Assembly (NCBI RefSeq): GCF_009763805.1
Contig: NZ_CP046803.1
Location: 496,001-560,000, forward strand
Source: Vibrio cidicii
Lineage (GTDB): Bacteria; Pseudomonadota; Gammaproteobacteria; Enterobacterales; Vibrionaceae
Length of the DNA: 64,000 bases
Reading direction: 5' to 3'
The translations under genes and the position numbers were made by a program. How positions within the stretch are numbered: the first letter of the stretch is position 1; the number at the start of each line of letters is the position of its first letter. The notes beneath the pieces were generated by a model, which saw only the letters and a program-made list of their open reading frames with translations, was not told the DNA's origin and searched no databases. Positions 49,446 through 59,905 of the stretch are shown in pieces.

Positions 49446-49817
49446 ATGACTAAAAAGAAAGTTTTAATTGATCACCTTAACCTCAACGAGGTGCAAAAAA
49501 GAGAGTTTTTGAAGTTGGTTTTGGGAAAGGTCGAAAGTGGTAGACTAAAGCCAATTCAGGTTAATAGATTGAAATCGAAATATGAAAATCAGCTATTAGA
49601 ATTCAAAGAAATAATTAATATATATAAATCAAGAGGATTCTCAAACAAACATCTAACAAAACTATTTAAAAGTGGATTTGGTATATCTAAAAAGGATGCT
49701 TCGATTTGTATAAATATCCCAGAATATCAACTAGAGTTATTTATACAAAAACATCTACCGCAACACACAAGAAAATTCAAACATAAAATAAAAACTAATG
49801 ATACTAAAAATAAATAA
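49446..49817 (+). CDS. Hypothetical basic protein of the plasmid backbone
   Basis: From the ATG at 49446 the protein has 123 residues (a TTG at 49395 is also in frame). It is basic and very AT-rich in coding: MTKKKVLIDHLNLNEVQKRE, a middle YKSRGFSNKHLTKLFKSGFG and a C-terminal HKIKTNDTKNK. It may be a DNA-binding protein of the mobilisation or replication module, divergent from the mob operon across the oriT-like hairpin. No ribosome site is obvious and no family is recognised. Confidence 0.5.
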   Translation: MTKKKVLIDHLNLNEVQKREFLKLVLGKVESGRLKPIQVNRLKSKYENQLLEFKEIINIYKSRGFSNKHLTKLFKSGFGISKKDASICINIPEYQLELFIQKHLPQHTRKFKHKIKTNDTKNK

Positions 49818-49921
49818 TAACAGACAAAATATTATAGAGTATCTGGTTAAGAACCACATAATACATGCCCCTAAAAATGGTAAAATTCATGTTCACAAAC
49901 TACCTCAAGAGTTAATCCAAA

Positions 49922-49945
49922 AAAGCCTCCACTTAAGGAGGCTTT
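49922..49945. terminator. Terminator at the 3' end of rep
   Basis: A 9-bp stem AAAGCCTCC/GGAGGCTTT has loop ACTTAA and lies 6 bp past the rep stop codon. It can serve both strands. Confidence 0.7.
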
Positions 49946-49951
49946 CATATT

Positions 49952-51343
49952 TTAAAACAGGCTATTTTCACTTAAATTGGAGAATAGATCGGAATCCCTT
50001 TCGGCCTTAGGTTTCTCTGGAACCTTAGTAGCTCTTTCGTCCACACTCGTATCTGTAACTTCCTTTAAAGCAACATCGTCAGATGTAGGCTCGATACCAT
50101 CAGGTTTAGGCTCACTATTATTCATAATTTCGGGTTGGGATTTAAATGACGCTTTGGCTTGTTCTTTGCTACCAACACTACCCCTTTTAATCGCCATTAT
50201 TTCCTCCTCAACCGTTCTGGTATCCTCGATATTTATGAGTTTTTCCAACCTATCCATCCTAGATCTACCCTTGCCCTTACTCTTACTCTTACTCTTAGAT
50301 TTAGCCTTCTCATTTGCTAATCCTGATGGATCAATAGTTATAGAGACACCGACAATTCTGCGCCCTCTGGTTTCGACCTTAAACAATTCGCCATTCTTTT
50401 GAGTTACAATTTTAAGTGCTTTTTCTGACACATCAGGATCTTGAGAAATTTCGTTAATTTCATTTAATGATTTATGTACAACATGTTTGCAAAAATCACT
50501 ACCATTTTTGTATCGATTAGTTGTCCCCATCTCCTCTCGTAACTCCTGAATAGTTACATTAATTTCTCTAACTGATGTTCCTGTATCTAAATGATATCTA
50601 CGTAAAAGAACCAACCACATTCTCATAGTAAATTCTGATTTAGAACTTTTAACTAGATAAAGAGGCAGTGCTGTATAACCGATACGCTTCAAATCTTGGC
50701 AGTAAAAAACCAAAAATGGCATAAATCTAGGATTTAACTCAACCGAAACGACCTCATTACCCTCAATCAATTGAATGCGACTAAAAATTGGAACTACATC
50801 CCTGCACCTTTTTCCATTTTTCTCATATTTGTATTCAAATGCGGTGTTAAAATTCGTACTAGATGCAGCCTGCGCTATACTCTCAGATAACCTGCTAGGG
50901 GCTATATTTATACGTGAATCTGGCGACCAATAGCTGACAAAATCGCGTAAATTAAAGCTAAATTGCAGATAGCTAGGGTGTTTACAAAAAAATATACTCG
51001 CACACTCAAGCAGACCTAACTGATCCCATTGAATAGAAGGTTCACTTCCCTCTCCAGACTCTAGGTACGTATTTTCCATTAATCGATCATTTTTCTTTAA
51101 CTCGATTAACTCAGATTCTCGATCATCGCCCTTAATTACATTCTTGTGAATTTTAATTAAATCAACCTCAAGGTTGTTCATGTGGCTATTTAATGCACTA
51201 ATCAAAAACTTATCGGTAGGAACAAACGCAGCAACTGCGGATGCCATAATTCGCTGTTGCTGGAGTGTTGCATGAGGGGAAACTAGCAATCGGCTAAAAT
51301 TTGCTGCGCCGTTTTTCTCAATTTCACTTAAATTCATCATCAT
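49952..51343 (-). CDS. Rep_3-type plasmid replication initiator
   Basis: The 463-residue protein has two winged-helix-like halves of the RepB/RepE class, for example SFNLRDFVSYWSPDSRINIA and NVTIQELREEMGTTNRYKNG. A Lys/Ser tract (KAKSKSKSKSKGKGRSR) links to a long acidic, low-complexity tail. It reads away from five iterons (51433-51539) that it should bind to start replication. An inverted repeat between iterons and gene could be its own operator. An initiator inside a chromosome suggests that the element once was, or can be, a plasmid. The gene looks intact. Confidence 0.82.
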   Translation of the reverse strand: MMMNLSEIEKNGAANFSRLLVSPHATLQQQRIMASAVAAFVPTDKFLISALNSHMNNLEVDLIKIHKNVIKGDDRESELIELKKNDRLMENTYLESGEGSEPSIQWDQLGLLECASIFFCKHPSYLQFSFNLRDFVSYWSPDSRINIAPSRLSESIAQAASSTNFNTAFEYKYEKNGKRCRDVVPIFSRIQLIEGNEVVSVELNPRFMPFLVFYCQDLKRIGYTALPLYLVKSSKSEFTMRMWLVLLRRYHLDTGTSVREINVTIQELREEMGTTNRYKNGSDFCKHVVHKSLNEINEISQDPDVSEKALKIVTQKNGELFKVETRGRRIVGVSITIDPSGLANEKAKSKSKSKSKGKGRSRMDRLEKLINIEDTRTVEEEIMAIKRGSVGSKEQAKASFKSQPEIMNNSEPKPDGIEPTSDDVALKEVTDTSVDERATKVPEKPKAERDSDLFSNLSENSLF

Positions 51344-51373
51344 AATCTCTAAATTTTTTAGAAGGTTAATAAC

Positions 51374-51409
51374 TTATTTGCGAAAATCAAAATTTTTTTC
51401 GCAATAAAT
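51374..51409. promoter_or_regulatory. Inverted repeat upstream of rep (possible autoregulatory operator)
   Basis: TTATTTGCGAAA (51374-51385) is mirrored by TTTCGCAATAA (51398-51408) with one base less, in an AT-rich spacer just before rep. The half-sites share TTCGNA with the iterons, as in plasmids whose initiator dimer represses its own gene. Confidence 0.55.
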
Positions 51410-51432
51410 AAGGAACTTTCTGCACTTACGCT

Positions 51433-51539
51433 ACCGATATTGTTCGTAATAAATACTGATATTGTTCGTAATAAATACCGATTTTGTTCGTAATAATACT
51501 GATGTCGCTCGCAATATTACTGATATTATTCGCACTAAT
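51433..51539. other. Iteron array, candidate replication origin (oriV)
   Basis: Five direct repeats start at 51433, 51455, 51477, 51498 and 51519, with spacings of 22, 22, 21 and 21 bp. The shared core is GATATTGTTCGTAATAA, with changes in the last two units. The spacing of about two helical turns and the position upstream of a Rep_3 gene are diagnostic of an iteron origin. The AT-rich stretch at 51340-51400 could be the melting region. Confidence 0.8.
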
Positions 51540-51639
51540 TCTCCTATGATACTGTAATATAAGGATTATTTTCATCCTAAAGTTTCTTAAAGTTTTAAAA
51601 GAGAAAAAGTCTAAAGAATTAAGATTGGAGGAAAGACAT

Positions 51640-52018
51640 TTGGAAAACAGATACAAGATTAGGATTTTGATGGAAGAACTTTTGAGTGTAAGTAGTCCAG
51701 TTGTGGGAATTGATAATGTGTTAGTTCCTATCTCGTGGGGGAGTGGTTTTGACTATTGATATCGGTTATAGCCTTTTTATTAACGCACCTACTGCTTTCC
51801 CGATGACATTGATACTCTTCATGGCAATGAACGAATTACTATCGATGTCCAACCACCTCAAAACCATAAAGATCCTGATGCCCTACCAACCTCACCCATC
51901 GGTACTAGAGCTAATAACCAAAGACTCAATTAAAAAAATTAAGTCCTTTTTAGCCCTAAACGGAGAATTTAAAAATTTCGAGTTAGACACTCGTACCTTA
52001 CAATCACCATCGCTGTAG
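51640..52018 (+). CDS. Two overlapping small ORFs after the iterons (doubtful)
   Basis: A TTG-started ORF of 39 codons (51640-51759, MENRYKIRILMEELLSVSSP) has GGAGG about 8 nt upstream. It overlaps a GTG-started 91-codon ORF (51743-52018) with a hydrophobic middle (AFPMTLILFMAMNELLSM). The good ribosome site and the overlap suggest coupled expression. No similarity is recognised, and the second ORF runs toward the repeat array. Treat as tentative. Confidence 0.3.
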
Positions 52019-52029
52019 TCAGCGATCGC

Positions 52030-52890
52030 AGAACCTCCAAAGTTGAGGCATACAATCCCCCTAAAAACACCATAGTTAAGGTGCTGAATGTACCTATAAT
52101 CACCAGTGTTTAGCGGTAGCGATCCCAGAATCACCATAGTTTCAGGCGCTGGATGTGCCTATAATCACCAGCCTTTTGCGATGAGCGATCCTAAAAACAC
52201 CATAGTTGAGTGCTTCGAGGTACCTACAATCACGGTTGCGCTCCCAAAATCACCATAGTTCAGGCACTGGATGTCCGACAATTACCAGCCTTAGGCGATG
52301 AGCGCTCCCAAAATCACCATAGTTGAGTACTTCGAGGTACCTACAATCACGGTTGCGCTCCCAAAATCACCATCGTTCAGGCACTGGATGTGCTTATAAT
52401 AACCAGTTTTAACGATAGCGATCCCAGAATCTCCATAGTTCAGGTGCTAGATGCACCTATATTCACCAGACTTAGGCAGTGAGCGATCCTAAAAACACCA
52501 TAGTTGAGTGCTTCGAGGTACCTACAATCACGGTTGCGCTCCCAAAATCACCATAGTTCAGGCACTGGATGTGCTTATAATAACCAGTTTTAACGATAGC
52601 GATCCCAGAATCTCCATAGTTCAGGCAATGGATGTGCCTATAATCACCAGTTTTAACGGTAGCGATCCCAGAATCTCCATAGTTCAGGCAATGGATGTGC
52701 CTATAATCACCAGTTTTAACGGTAGCGATCCCAGAATCTCCATAGTTCAGGTGCCGGATGCCCTATAATCACCAGTGTTTGGTGCTAAGCGATCCTTGAA
52801 TCACCATCGTTCAGGTGCTGGATGTCCTATAGTCACCAGCGTTAGGCGGTGAGCAATACTAAAAACACCATATTTAACGGGCTGCAATCT
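52030..52890. repeat. Tandem array of about 14 units of about 63 bp
   Basis: The box CCATAGTT and its variants occur at 52070, 52134, 52200, 52253, 52317, 52370, 52433, 52498, 52551, 52614, 52677, 52740, 52804 and 52868. The steps are 63-66 bp, with three short steps of 53 bp. Each unit also has a second, related half (TATAATCACCAGT about 28 bp on). The middle units are nearly identical and the outer ones diverge, as in satellites that homogenise by unequal exchange. Steps of 63 and 53 are close to six and five DNA turns. The array lies between the iteron region and the recombinase gene. It is probably a protein-binding array. Confidence 0.8.
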
Positions 52891-54101
52891 CAGAATATCC
52901 AACGAACTCTCGTCGAAAGAGCTATGGGTATGACATTTAATACTCCCTCATACCATGCCCTTTAATAGAATGAAAAACTCACTAAGACACCAAAAAGTCG
53001 AGTGATGAATAAAGCTCACGATTGAAATTATTGTCTTGTAAGAATAATGAAAAATCACGATCCGCGACAAAGCCAAACTTACAAGCTAACTCAACGAAGG
53101 TTGAGTCCGGATAGTCATACGAAAACTCTTCGGACGATGGATAATTAAACATGAGAGAAAGATAGTTTGTAGTAACTCCATCAACTTTATTTTTTCCTCC
53201 ATTATCACGAATAGTATCTGCAATAACTTCCATTCCTTTCTCCATAAACATAGCCTTATCAAGTGACGCCCAATAAGTTTTACCACACTCTAAACTCAAT
53301 TGACTCCATTGATAACGACCTTTACTAGGAAATAAGCACTTTGTTAAATCGAAAGCATGGAGTTTCTTAAAAATGCTTGATAAGAATTGGTCACCATCAT
53401 CAACTTTAATGTTACTTTTACTGCCGTACATATATACAAAGGGTAGATAAAGTCCTTTATTACCATCGTCAGCCTTTAAGTACTGATATGGCAACATTGC
53501 AAGCCTTCGCTTTTGTCCATTTTTGAAGTGCCAAGTAATATCGACACAGTTAGCGTACTTGGTCTTAGCATCGCTGCAAGGTTCAACCACACGATTTAAT
53601 GTAATTGAAGAAATAAAACGATAGAAATTATTACGGATTGCGTATCTTTCTGGATGAGAATAATCAGTACGAACATCGCCACTGAAAATTTCTGGCAAGC
53701 TCTCTAACTCGTCTGCGCTTAACACAACATTGTTGTTATTAATGGCATCTAACTTTGCCTCTAGATCTGAAATATTGCTTTCACAGTCTTCAAGAAGATC
53801 TAAAAACGACATCGCTTTTTGGGCTTTATAACGCGTAACCAGTTCATCTCGTCTTTCGTGCTCTATCGCCAACTCTGCCTCAATATTTAGTTTCTCATTT
53901 TCAATAGCGTTATTATTGGTCTTATCGGATTCAACGAGATATGCATCCTTACATATCTCTAGCGTCAAGAAATCCAGCATGTTTGCATTGTAAACCTCTT
54001 GATCATGCTCTCCCTTCATAGCCAAGTTTGTAGTGGTACAGTAAATTTGGCCACCTAAATAGAGATGTTAAAATACATCTCAGAGACAAATAGGTGACTT
54101 T

Positions 54102-55282
<1,181 letters not shown>

Positions 55283-56266
55283 CCACTACAGTTGCACACA
55301 TAATTTACTCTGTCGCCACCTTTATCCACAAAAACCATCGCTCCTCCACAAATACCACAACGAGCAAGACGTTTTAGTAATGGTATTTTGCCACTACTTG
55401 TATTCCTTCCTCGTTTTTTGGATTTACACATTTTAAGTTTACGTAATGTGGCTTCATCAATTATGGGGGGATAGTAATTTTCCAAAACATGGCTGACACC
55501 TTCTATATGAAAGGTTTTTTCCCCAATCAATGAACGATTAGCCCATAGCTGACTGATAGCAGTATAATCCCATGTATTCGATTGTTTTACAGTACCCTTT
55601 GTTCGTGTTTGCTTGTACTCGAAATTTGCATCAAGGTACTGTTTAATTTTTAAGTCCCCGTAACCTGCAAGTTTCATTTCAACCGCTTTTTTTACACCTT
55701 CGGCATTGATATTAAGAGTATTTGTAGGTTGATCTATCCAGAATGGTGAGCGTCCTAGTGCTCCTTGTGGCTTACCTGTATCTTTCCAATGCTTTAAAGC
55801 GATCTTCTGCGCCGCAATTATACGCTTCGACTTAGTTCTAGATTCTTCGTTAGCACGCTCCATTGTCAAAAAGGAATACATAAGATCTATGAAAAGGTGC
55901 TTGCTGCTCGAGTCGTACATTTTATCATCGATGTGCGTATACACTCTTACGCCATTATTGATGAAGTCCAGTAGTTGAGCCATTGCGACATTTGTAGCCT
56001 CTCTGGAAATTCGGTCGAGAGAAAAAATTACTAGGATGCTCCCATGCGCTATTTCACCACTCTCAATACGAGATAAAATAACCCCAAACTCACCATCTTT
56101 GTGGCTGCCATGGTAGGCGCTTAACCCCTCGTCGACGAAGTCCTCGTCATGAATAGGAAGACTATACTCTTGCGATAGACGTTCAAGGACACTTCTCTGT
56201 TGCTGTGTTTCTAAACCAACGCCTTTGAGCTGCTTAGTAGTACTGACGCGAGCGTAATTATAGATT

Positions 56267-56494
56267 TTAGGGATATTTCTCATACTTAAGGGGCTTCACT
56301 ACAGAATCTAAGCCCTCAATCTTGAGGGCTAAACATAGCTGCATTAAATCACCCAACTCTCCCGAAGGAAACTGTTTTTTATTGGCAAACCAGAGCAAAT
56401 AAGCTTCCGGTAGATCGATCAGCATTCGCCCAGCATATTTGCCATAGGGCATCGGCATACGCGCCAATTTTAGTAAGTTCTCTTTTTCCAGCAT
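56267..56494 (-). CDS. DUF3820 protein, host gene rebuilt at the right junction
   Basis: The 75-residue protein reads MLEKENLLKLARMPMPYGKY, then LIDLPEAYLLWFANK and GLDSVVKPLKYEKYP. The 5' part is native. From about codon 26 on, the sequence probably comes from the element, because the displaced native end lies at 32117-32272 and differs by roughly a third of its bases. The recombinase ATG lies inside its last codons. The family is small and of unknown function. Integration preserves a full-length gene, a common strategy of site-specific elements. Confidence 0.82.
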   Translation of the reverse strand: MLEKENLLKLARMPMPYGKYAGRMLIDLPEAYLLWFANKKQFPSGELGDLMQLCLALKIEGLDSVVKPLKYEKYP

Positions 56495-56569
56495 CGCGTT
56501 TTTATCCTGTCTTTGCTAAACAACAAAGACTATCATTGTGCCCCTTTGTAACCAAGGTGAAAACAGAAG

Positions 56570-56878
56570 ATGAAATCAGCGTGTATCGGCGCATGCAAAA
56601 ATAATGGTGGGATTTGCCAAGGTTGCCATCGCACCATGGCGGAAATTGTCAATTGGGCATCCAGCAGCGATCAGCAAAGAGAGCACATTTTGTCACAACT
56701 TGCAGGCCAAGAGGCCACCCATCAATGTCCAAGTTGCCACCAACCAACCCATTGTGACATCAGCGCGGGCAAATCGACCTGTTGGTGTTTCGATTTAGAA
56801 GAAAGAGAGATCGCCACAGAGTTAAAAGGCAAAAGCTGCTTGTGTCGTCGCTGCCTCGAAAAAACACCGCTCGTCTAA
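56570..56878 (+). CDS. DUF1289 / cysteine-rich CWC protein
   Basis: The 102-residue protein starts MKSACIGACKNNGGICQGCH followed by RTMAEI, the DUF1289 signature (Cys-rich, then CxGCxRT). A second cysteine cluster (CPSCHQPTHCD and CWCFDL) matches the CWC family. Metal binding, probably zinc, is likely. The function is unknown. It is the first host gene on the right of the integrated element and diverges from the DUF3820 gene. Confidence 0.82.
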   Translation: MKSACIGACKNNGGICQGCHRTMAEIVNWASSSDQQREHILSQLAGQEATHQCPSCHQPTHCDISAGKSTCWCFDLEEREIATELKGKSCLCRRCLEKTPLV

Positions 56879-56922
56879 AGCCAGAGAGCGGTGTTTGATG
56901 TTGGATGAGCGAAGGTGAACGA

Positions 56923-58038
56923 TCAGTTGCTTACGGCTGGTTGCACCATGGTTGCGATGTCGGAAGACCAAATTTGAATCGCCGACTGGTTGAGATCCGC
57001 TTCGGTCATGTGGGCAACGTGAAATTCAAACAGACGTAGCTCATCCGAAGGCTGGAGATAAATCTGTTTACGATGCACAGCAAGCGCAATCTCATCCGCT
57101 TGCACGCTGATATCCTGCTGTAAGTTTGCTTTTAAACGTTGATGCATTTGCTGCACTTCGTCACTGAATTCCTGCGCACTGATGGTGCCATTTTTCGTGT
57201 AATCAATCACTTTCGCGATGATATCTTTGGCTTGCATCCAATCTGGCTGCTGGGCGAACTCAATTAACGCTTTGGTTGATAAACGCCCCGCCGCTTTTTC
57301 TTCTTCGACGGACACCGCAACTTTTTCTTGCTCGGCATCAGTCACGAGCGCATTTTCAATCCGTTTGGCCAACACCTGATTTGCCAATTGGCGCGACAGC
57401 GATTCCTTACGGCTCATTTTGCTGTCTTCATCCAAATCAAACAGTGCGTCGGTCGATGTGCGCGTTGCAACCAAAATGCTCGGTGTTTGCTCCACACTCT
57501 CTGGCTGCGCGGCAGCAAGCTGCGTGGTCGATGGCTGCGATTTCTTCACGAGTTTAACATCAGCAAAAACACGATCAATCGCATCTTCAGCGTCACGCGT
57601 TCTAAAATCGCCAACCAGAATCAGCGTAACCTCTTCTTGATCACCGGTGATCAGGGTTTGCTTACTGCCCACTTGTTCTAGTACTTCACGCAGCGCATCC
57701 GCCAGCGGTTGCTCACTCAATAGCGCTTGCTTGCTGTACAAACGTTGTGCGCGGCGCTCTTTCCCCACCCCTAAGCGAATAGCGACAGCCTCTTTACTGC
57801 GACGTGACGGCATCAGTACGTAACGAATGTGGTTTTCCAGCGTACCGATTTTCATCTGTCTTGGCAGGCTGAGGTCGGTGGTTGGCATCCAGTTTTGTTC
57901 TGGTGTCAATGAGAGTGTTTCAATCTCTGCGTGGGCAGGAGAAAGAGCACAAGTCATCGACATTAAGCCAAACACAAGCGAATACTTTACTTTTTTTATC
58001 AGTGGATTAGATACTGCGAATAACACGAGAAACCTCAA
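56923..58038 (-). CDS. Exported M16-like protein lacking the zinc site
   Basis: The protein has about 371 residues from a TTG at 58038; the start is uncertain. A signal peptide ends at ALSPAHA. The mature start (DLSLPRQMKIGTLENHIRYV) and VAIRLGVGKERRAQ follow the N-terminal pattern of M16 (pitrilysin-type) peptidases. The catalytic HxxEH helix is missing where it would be expected, and the sequence jumps to a later domain. It is probably a non-catalytic relative. It lies alone on the minus strand. Confidence 0.55.
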   Translation of the reverse strand: MRFLVLFAVSNPLIKKVKYSLVFGLMSMTCALSPAHAEIETLSLTPEQNWMPTTDLSLPRQMKIGTLENHIRYVLMPSRRSKEAVAIRLGVGKERRAQRLYSKQALLSEQPLADALREVLEQVGSKQTLITGDQEEVTLILVGDFRTRDAEDAIDRVFADVKLVKKSQPSTTQLAAAQPESVEQTPSILVATRTSTDALFDLDEDSKMSRKESLSRQLANQVLAKRIENALVTDAEQEKVAVSVEEEKAAGRLSTKALIEFAQQPDWMQAKDIIAKVIDYTKNGTISAQEFSDEVQQMHQRLKANLQQDISVQADEIALAVHRKQIYLQPSDELRLFEFHVAHMTEADLNQSAIQIWSSDIATMVQPAVSN

Positions 58039-58247
58039 TCAAGGCAAATATACCAAACAAGCAAACTTGTTATATCTGTTGATCAAGACGTCTGAAAATA
58101 GCTTCCTTGTTCGCACCTGTGCAAGTGGCCATAGGTTAGGCATGGGAGTCAGAGTGGAACTGATTTTTGCGACATCTTATAAAAATCAGCCGGGATTATA
58201 GTGCATTTTTTCATCACCACAATCCCTAATGAAATAAAGTCTCGAAA

Positions 58248-58781
58248 TTAAGACAAGAGATCGCCCACTGACTGTTCAGGGGCTGAAATACCCTTGTCTT
58301 GCTCGTTATCTGGTGTTTGCGCCAAGATTAATTGACACAGCCATACACAAGCAGCGCAGTAAAAATGGGCTGAAATCGCATGGCAGAGAGGCTTAGGTTG
58401 CTTACTCATCTGCTGTGCTAAATGCTGCAATTGCTGAGCACTCTGTTCAACAATCACTTGATCCTTTGGGCTGTTCAACGAGATTGGATGGTTTTGCGTG
58501 ACCTCAGTAAAAAGCTGCGTTACGGCAAGGACTTTCTGCCTTTGTGCTAAATTGGGTTGCATGAGTTCACCAAGCCGCGCGGCGTACTCTGCGCGGATCT
58601 CACCCCGAGGTTTGACCTGATTGAGCGTCGCTAGCAGATTACGCACCGTAAAACGAAAGTCGGCGGGCAGCAGTAGATCATAAAGATAAGGACGAAGCCA
58701 TAACCACAATTGCAGCGCAACCAGCACGGCAAACATTCCGAGTAAAATCAGCAGCACCGTTTCAATCACAAAGGTATTCAT
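58248..58781 (-). CDS. Membrane-anchored hypothetical protein
   Basis: 177 residues with one N-terminal membrane segment (ETVLLILLGMFAVLVALQLW), then a helical cytoplasmic or periplasmic part and a Cys-rich hydrophobic segment (FYCAACVWLCQLILA). No family is recognised. Its start lies 1 bp after the stop of the SRPBCC gene, so they share an operon. Confidence 0.7.
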   Translation of the reverse strand: MNTFVIETVLLILLGMFAVLVALQLWLWLRPYLYDLLLPADFRFTVRNLLATLNQVKPRGEIRAEYAARLGELMQPNLAQRQKVLAVTQLFTEVTQNHPISLNSPKDQVIVEQSAQQLQHLAQQMSKQPKPLCHAISAHFYCAACVWLCQLILAQTPDNEQDKGISAPEQSVGDLLS

Positions 58782-58782
58782 A

Positions 58783-59715
58783 TTAGCCCTTTTTAAATAG
58801 CATCACTTCCGTACGCAATTGGTCTGGAGCGACTTCATTTGGAGTATCGAGATACTTTTCAATGCCCAGCGGGCGGGATTTAACTTTAAATTTCTTAGCA
58901 CGCGTTAGTGATGCAGCAAAGGCCCAAGCATTGCCAAGAAATTGATATTCGCCTTGATGTTCCACCGCAAAAATGAGTCCCGCGGGAATCGTGCCCGCGA
59001 CAAACTTCTCCGCTGCAGGCATTGGTTCAGAAACGGGCAGACAGGTAATGAAATCGAAACGCCGTTTACGCATTGACATAGATTGATAGAGCGTAAATTG
59101 CTCGCCACATGCTTTGATATTGTGTAGCGCCACGTAATCATTAAGGTTATCCGTATGGCGCTTTGCCAGCGTGGCAATTTCGTCCAACGTTGCCGAACCC
59201 CAAACGCCAATATAGTGGGTTTCGGGTAGAACTCGTTCGCCCAGCTCTCGAACTTTACTGTCAACACGCCCGGTTTCTAGCGCACTTTTTAGCATGCGCA
59301 AGCCTCGGTCATAGTCCATACGCAGCATGTTACGAATAAAGCTCTTGAGAAAAAACAGATACCACGGCAGGTGGCCGCGATACTGCCATTCCACTTTACA
59401 ACCTGAGCCCGAGGGCGTGAGATTAAAACGTACTTCAGCGTAGCTTTTAAACGGTTTGAGAAAGTGGAGACGGTACACCAATTGGTTGTCGTATAGATGC
59501 GCCAGTTCCATTCGCCCTTGGCCAATACGTTTACCTTTCCAAGTGTAGTAAGCACCCGGTTGCTGCTGAAAAGTGCTGAATGTCACTTCACTGTTTGGCT
59601 CTAAGATCAGCCATGGTGACCATTTCGGCCAGGTGGTGAAATCGCTAATGTAGTCGATGGTTTTCTCGACACTTTTTTCGACGTGGATACTGCGGCTAAC
59701 GCGACATTCAGGCAT
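58783..59715 (-). CDS. SRPBCC-family protein with GyrI-like C-terminal part
   Basis: The start at 59715 has GGAGAG upstream and gives 310 residues. The N-terminal 150 form a START/SRPBCC domain (SRSIHVEKSVEKTIDYISDF, WPKWSPW, VEWQYRGHLPW), which usually binds hydrophobic ligands. The rest (ETHYIGVWGSATLDEIATLA, AGTIPAGLIFAVEHQGEY) has the look of a GyrI/AraC effector-binding domain. Together they would be a small-molecule sensor or carrier. The partner gene downstream is a membrane protein. Confidence 0.75.
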   Translation of the reverse strand: MPECRVSRSIHVEKSVEKTIDYISDFTTWPKWSPWLILEPNSEVTFSTFQQQPGAYYTWKGKRIGQGRMELAHLYDNQLVYRLHFLKPFKSYAEVRFNLTPSGSGCKVEWQYRGHLPWYLFFLKSFIRNMLRMDYDRGLRMLKSALETGRVDSKVRELGERVLPETHYIGVWGSATLDEIATLAKRHTDNLNDYVALHNIKACGEQFTLYQSMSMRKRRFDFITCLPVSEPMPAAEKFVAGTIPAGLIFAVEHQGEYQFLGNAWAFAASLTRAKKFKVKSRPLGIEKYLDTPNEVAPDQLRTEVMLFKKG

Positions 59716-59905
59716 TTTATCTCTCCAATGAAACGGTACCAAACCCGTACGATGTGCTCAGACAACTCAATGAGATAACGATTGTACGCCTTCGTTGTGA
59801 ACTCGCCAACTGCACCGCTAAGGCTTCAGAGGTAATCCTTTACACTATTTACTCACCAGCCTGTTAGGCAAAGCGCTCGCTGGTTAAGCAAAGCGCACTC
59901 ATCGG

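Noticed and set aside
49798..50010. 70-codon ORF after the 49446-49817 gene
   Set aside because: It runs through the rep terminator and into the rep gene on the other strand; low-complexity, AT-rich start and no ribosome site.
52508..52768. ORF encoding a 21-residue repeat peptide (VPIITSFNGSDPRISIVQ)
   Set aside because: It is open only because 63 is a multiple of 3. Units of 53, 64, 65 and 66 bp break the frame elsewhere in the array, and there is no ribosome site.
52030..52890. CRISPR array
   Set aside because: The whole unit of about 63 bp is conserved, including the part that would be spacer; steps vary (53-66 bp) and no cas genes are present.
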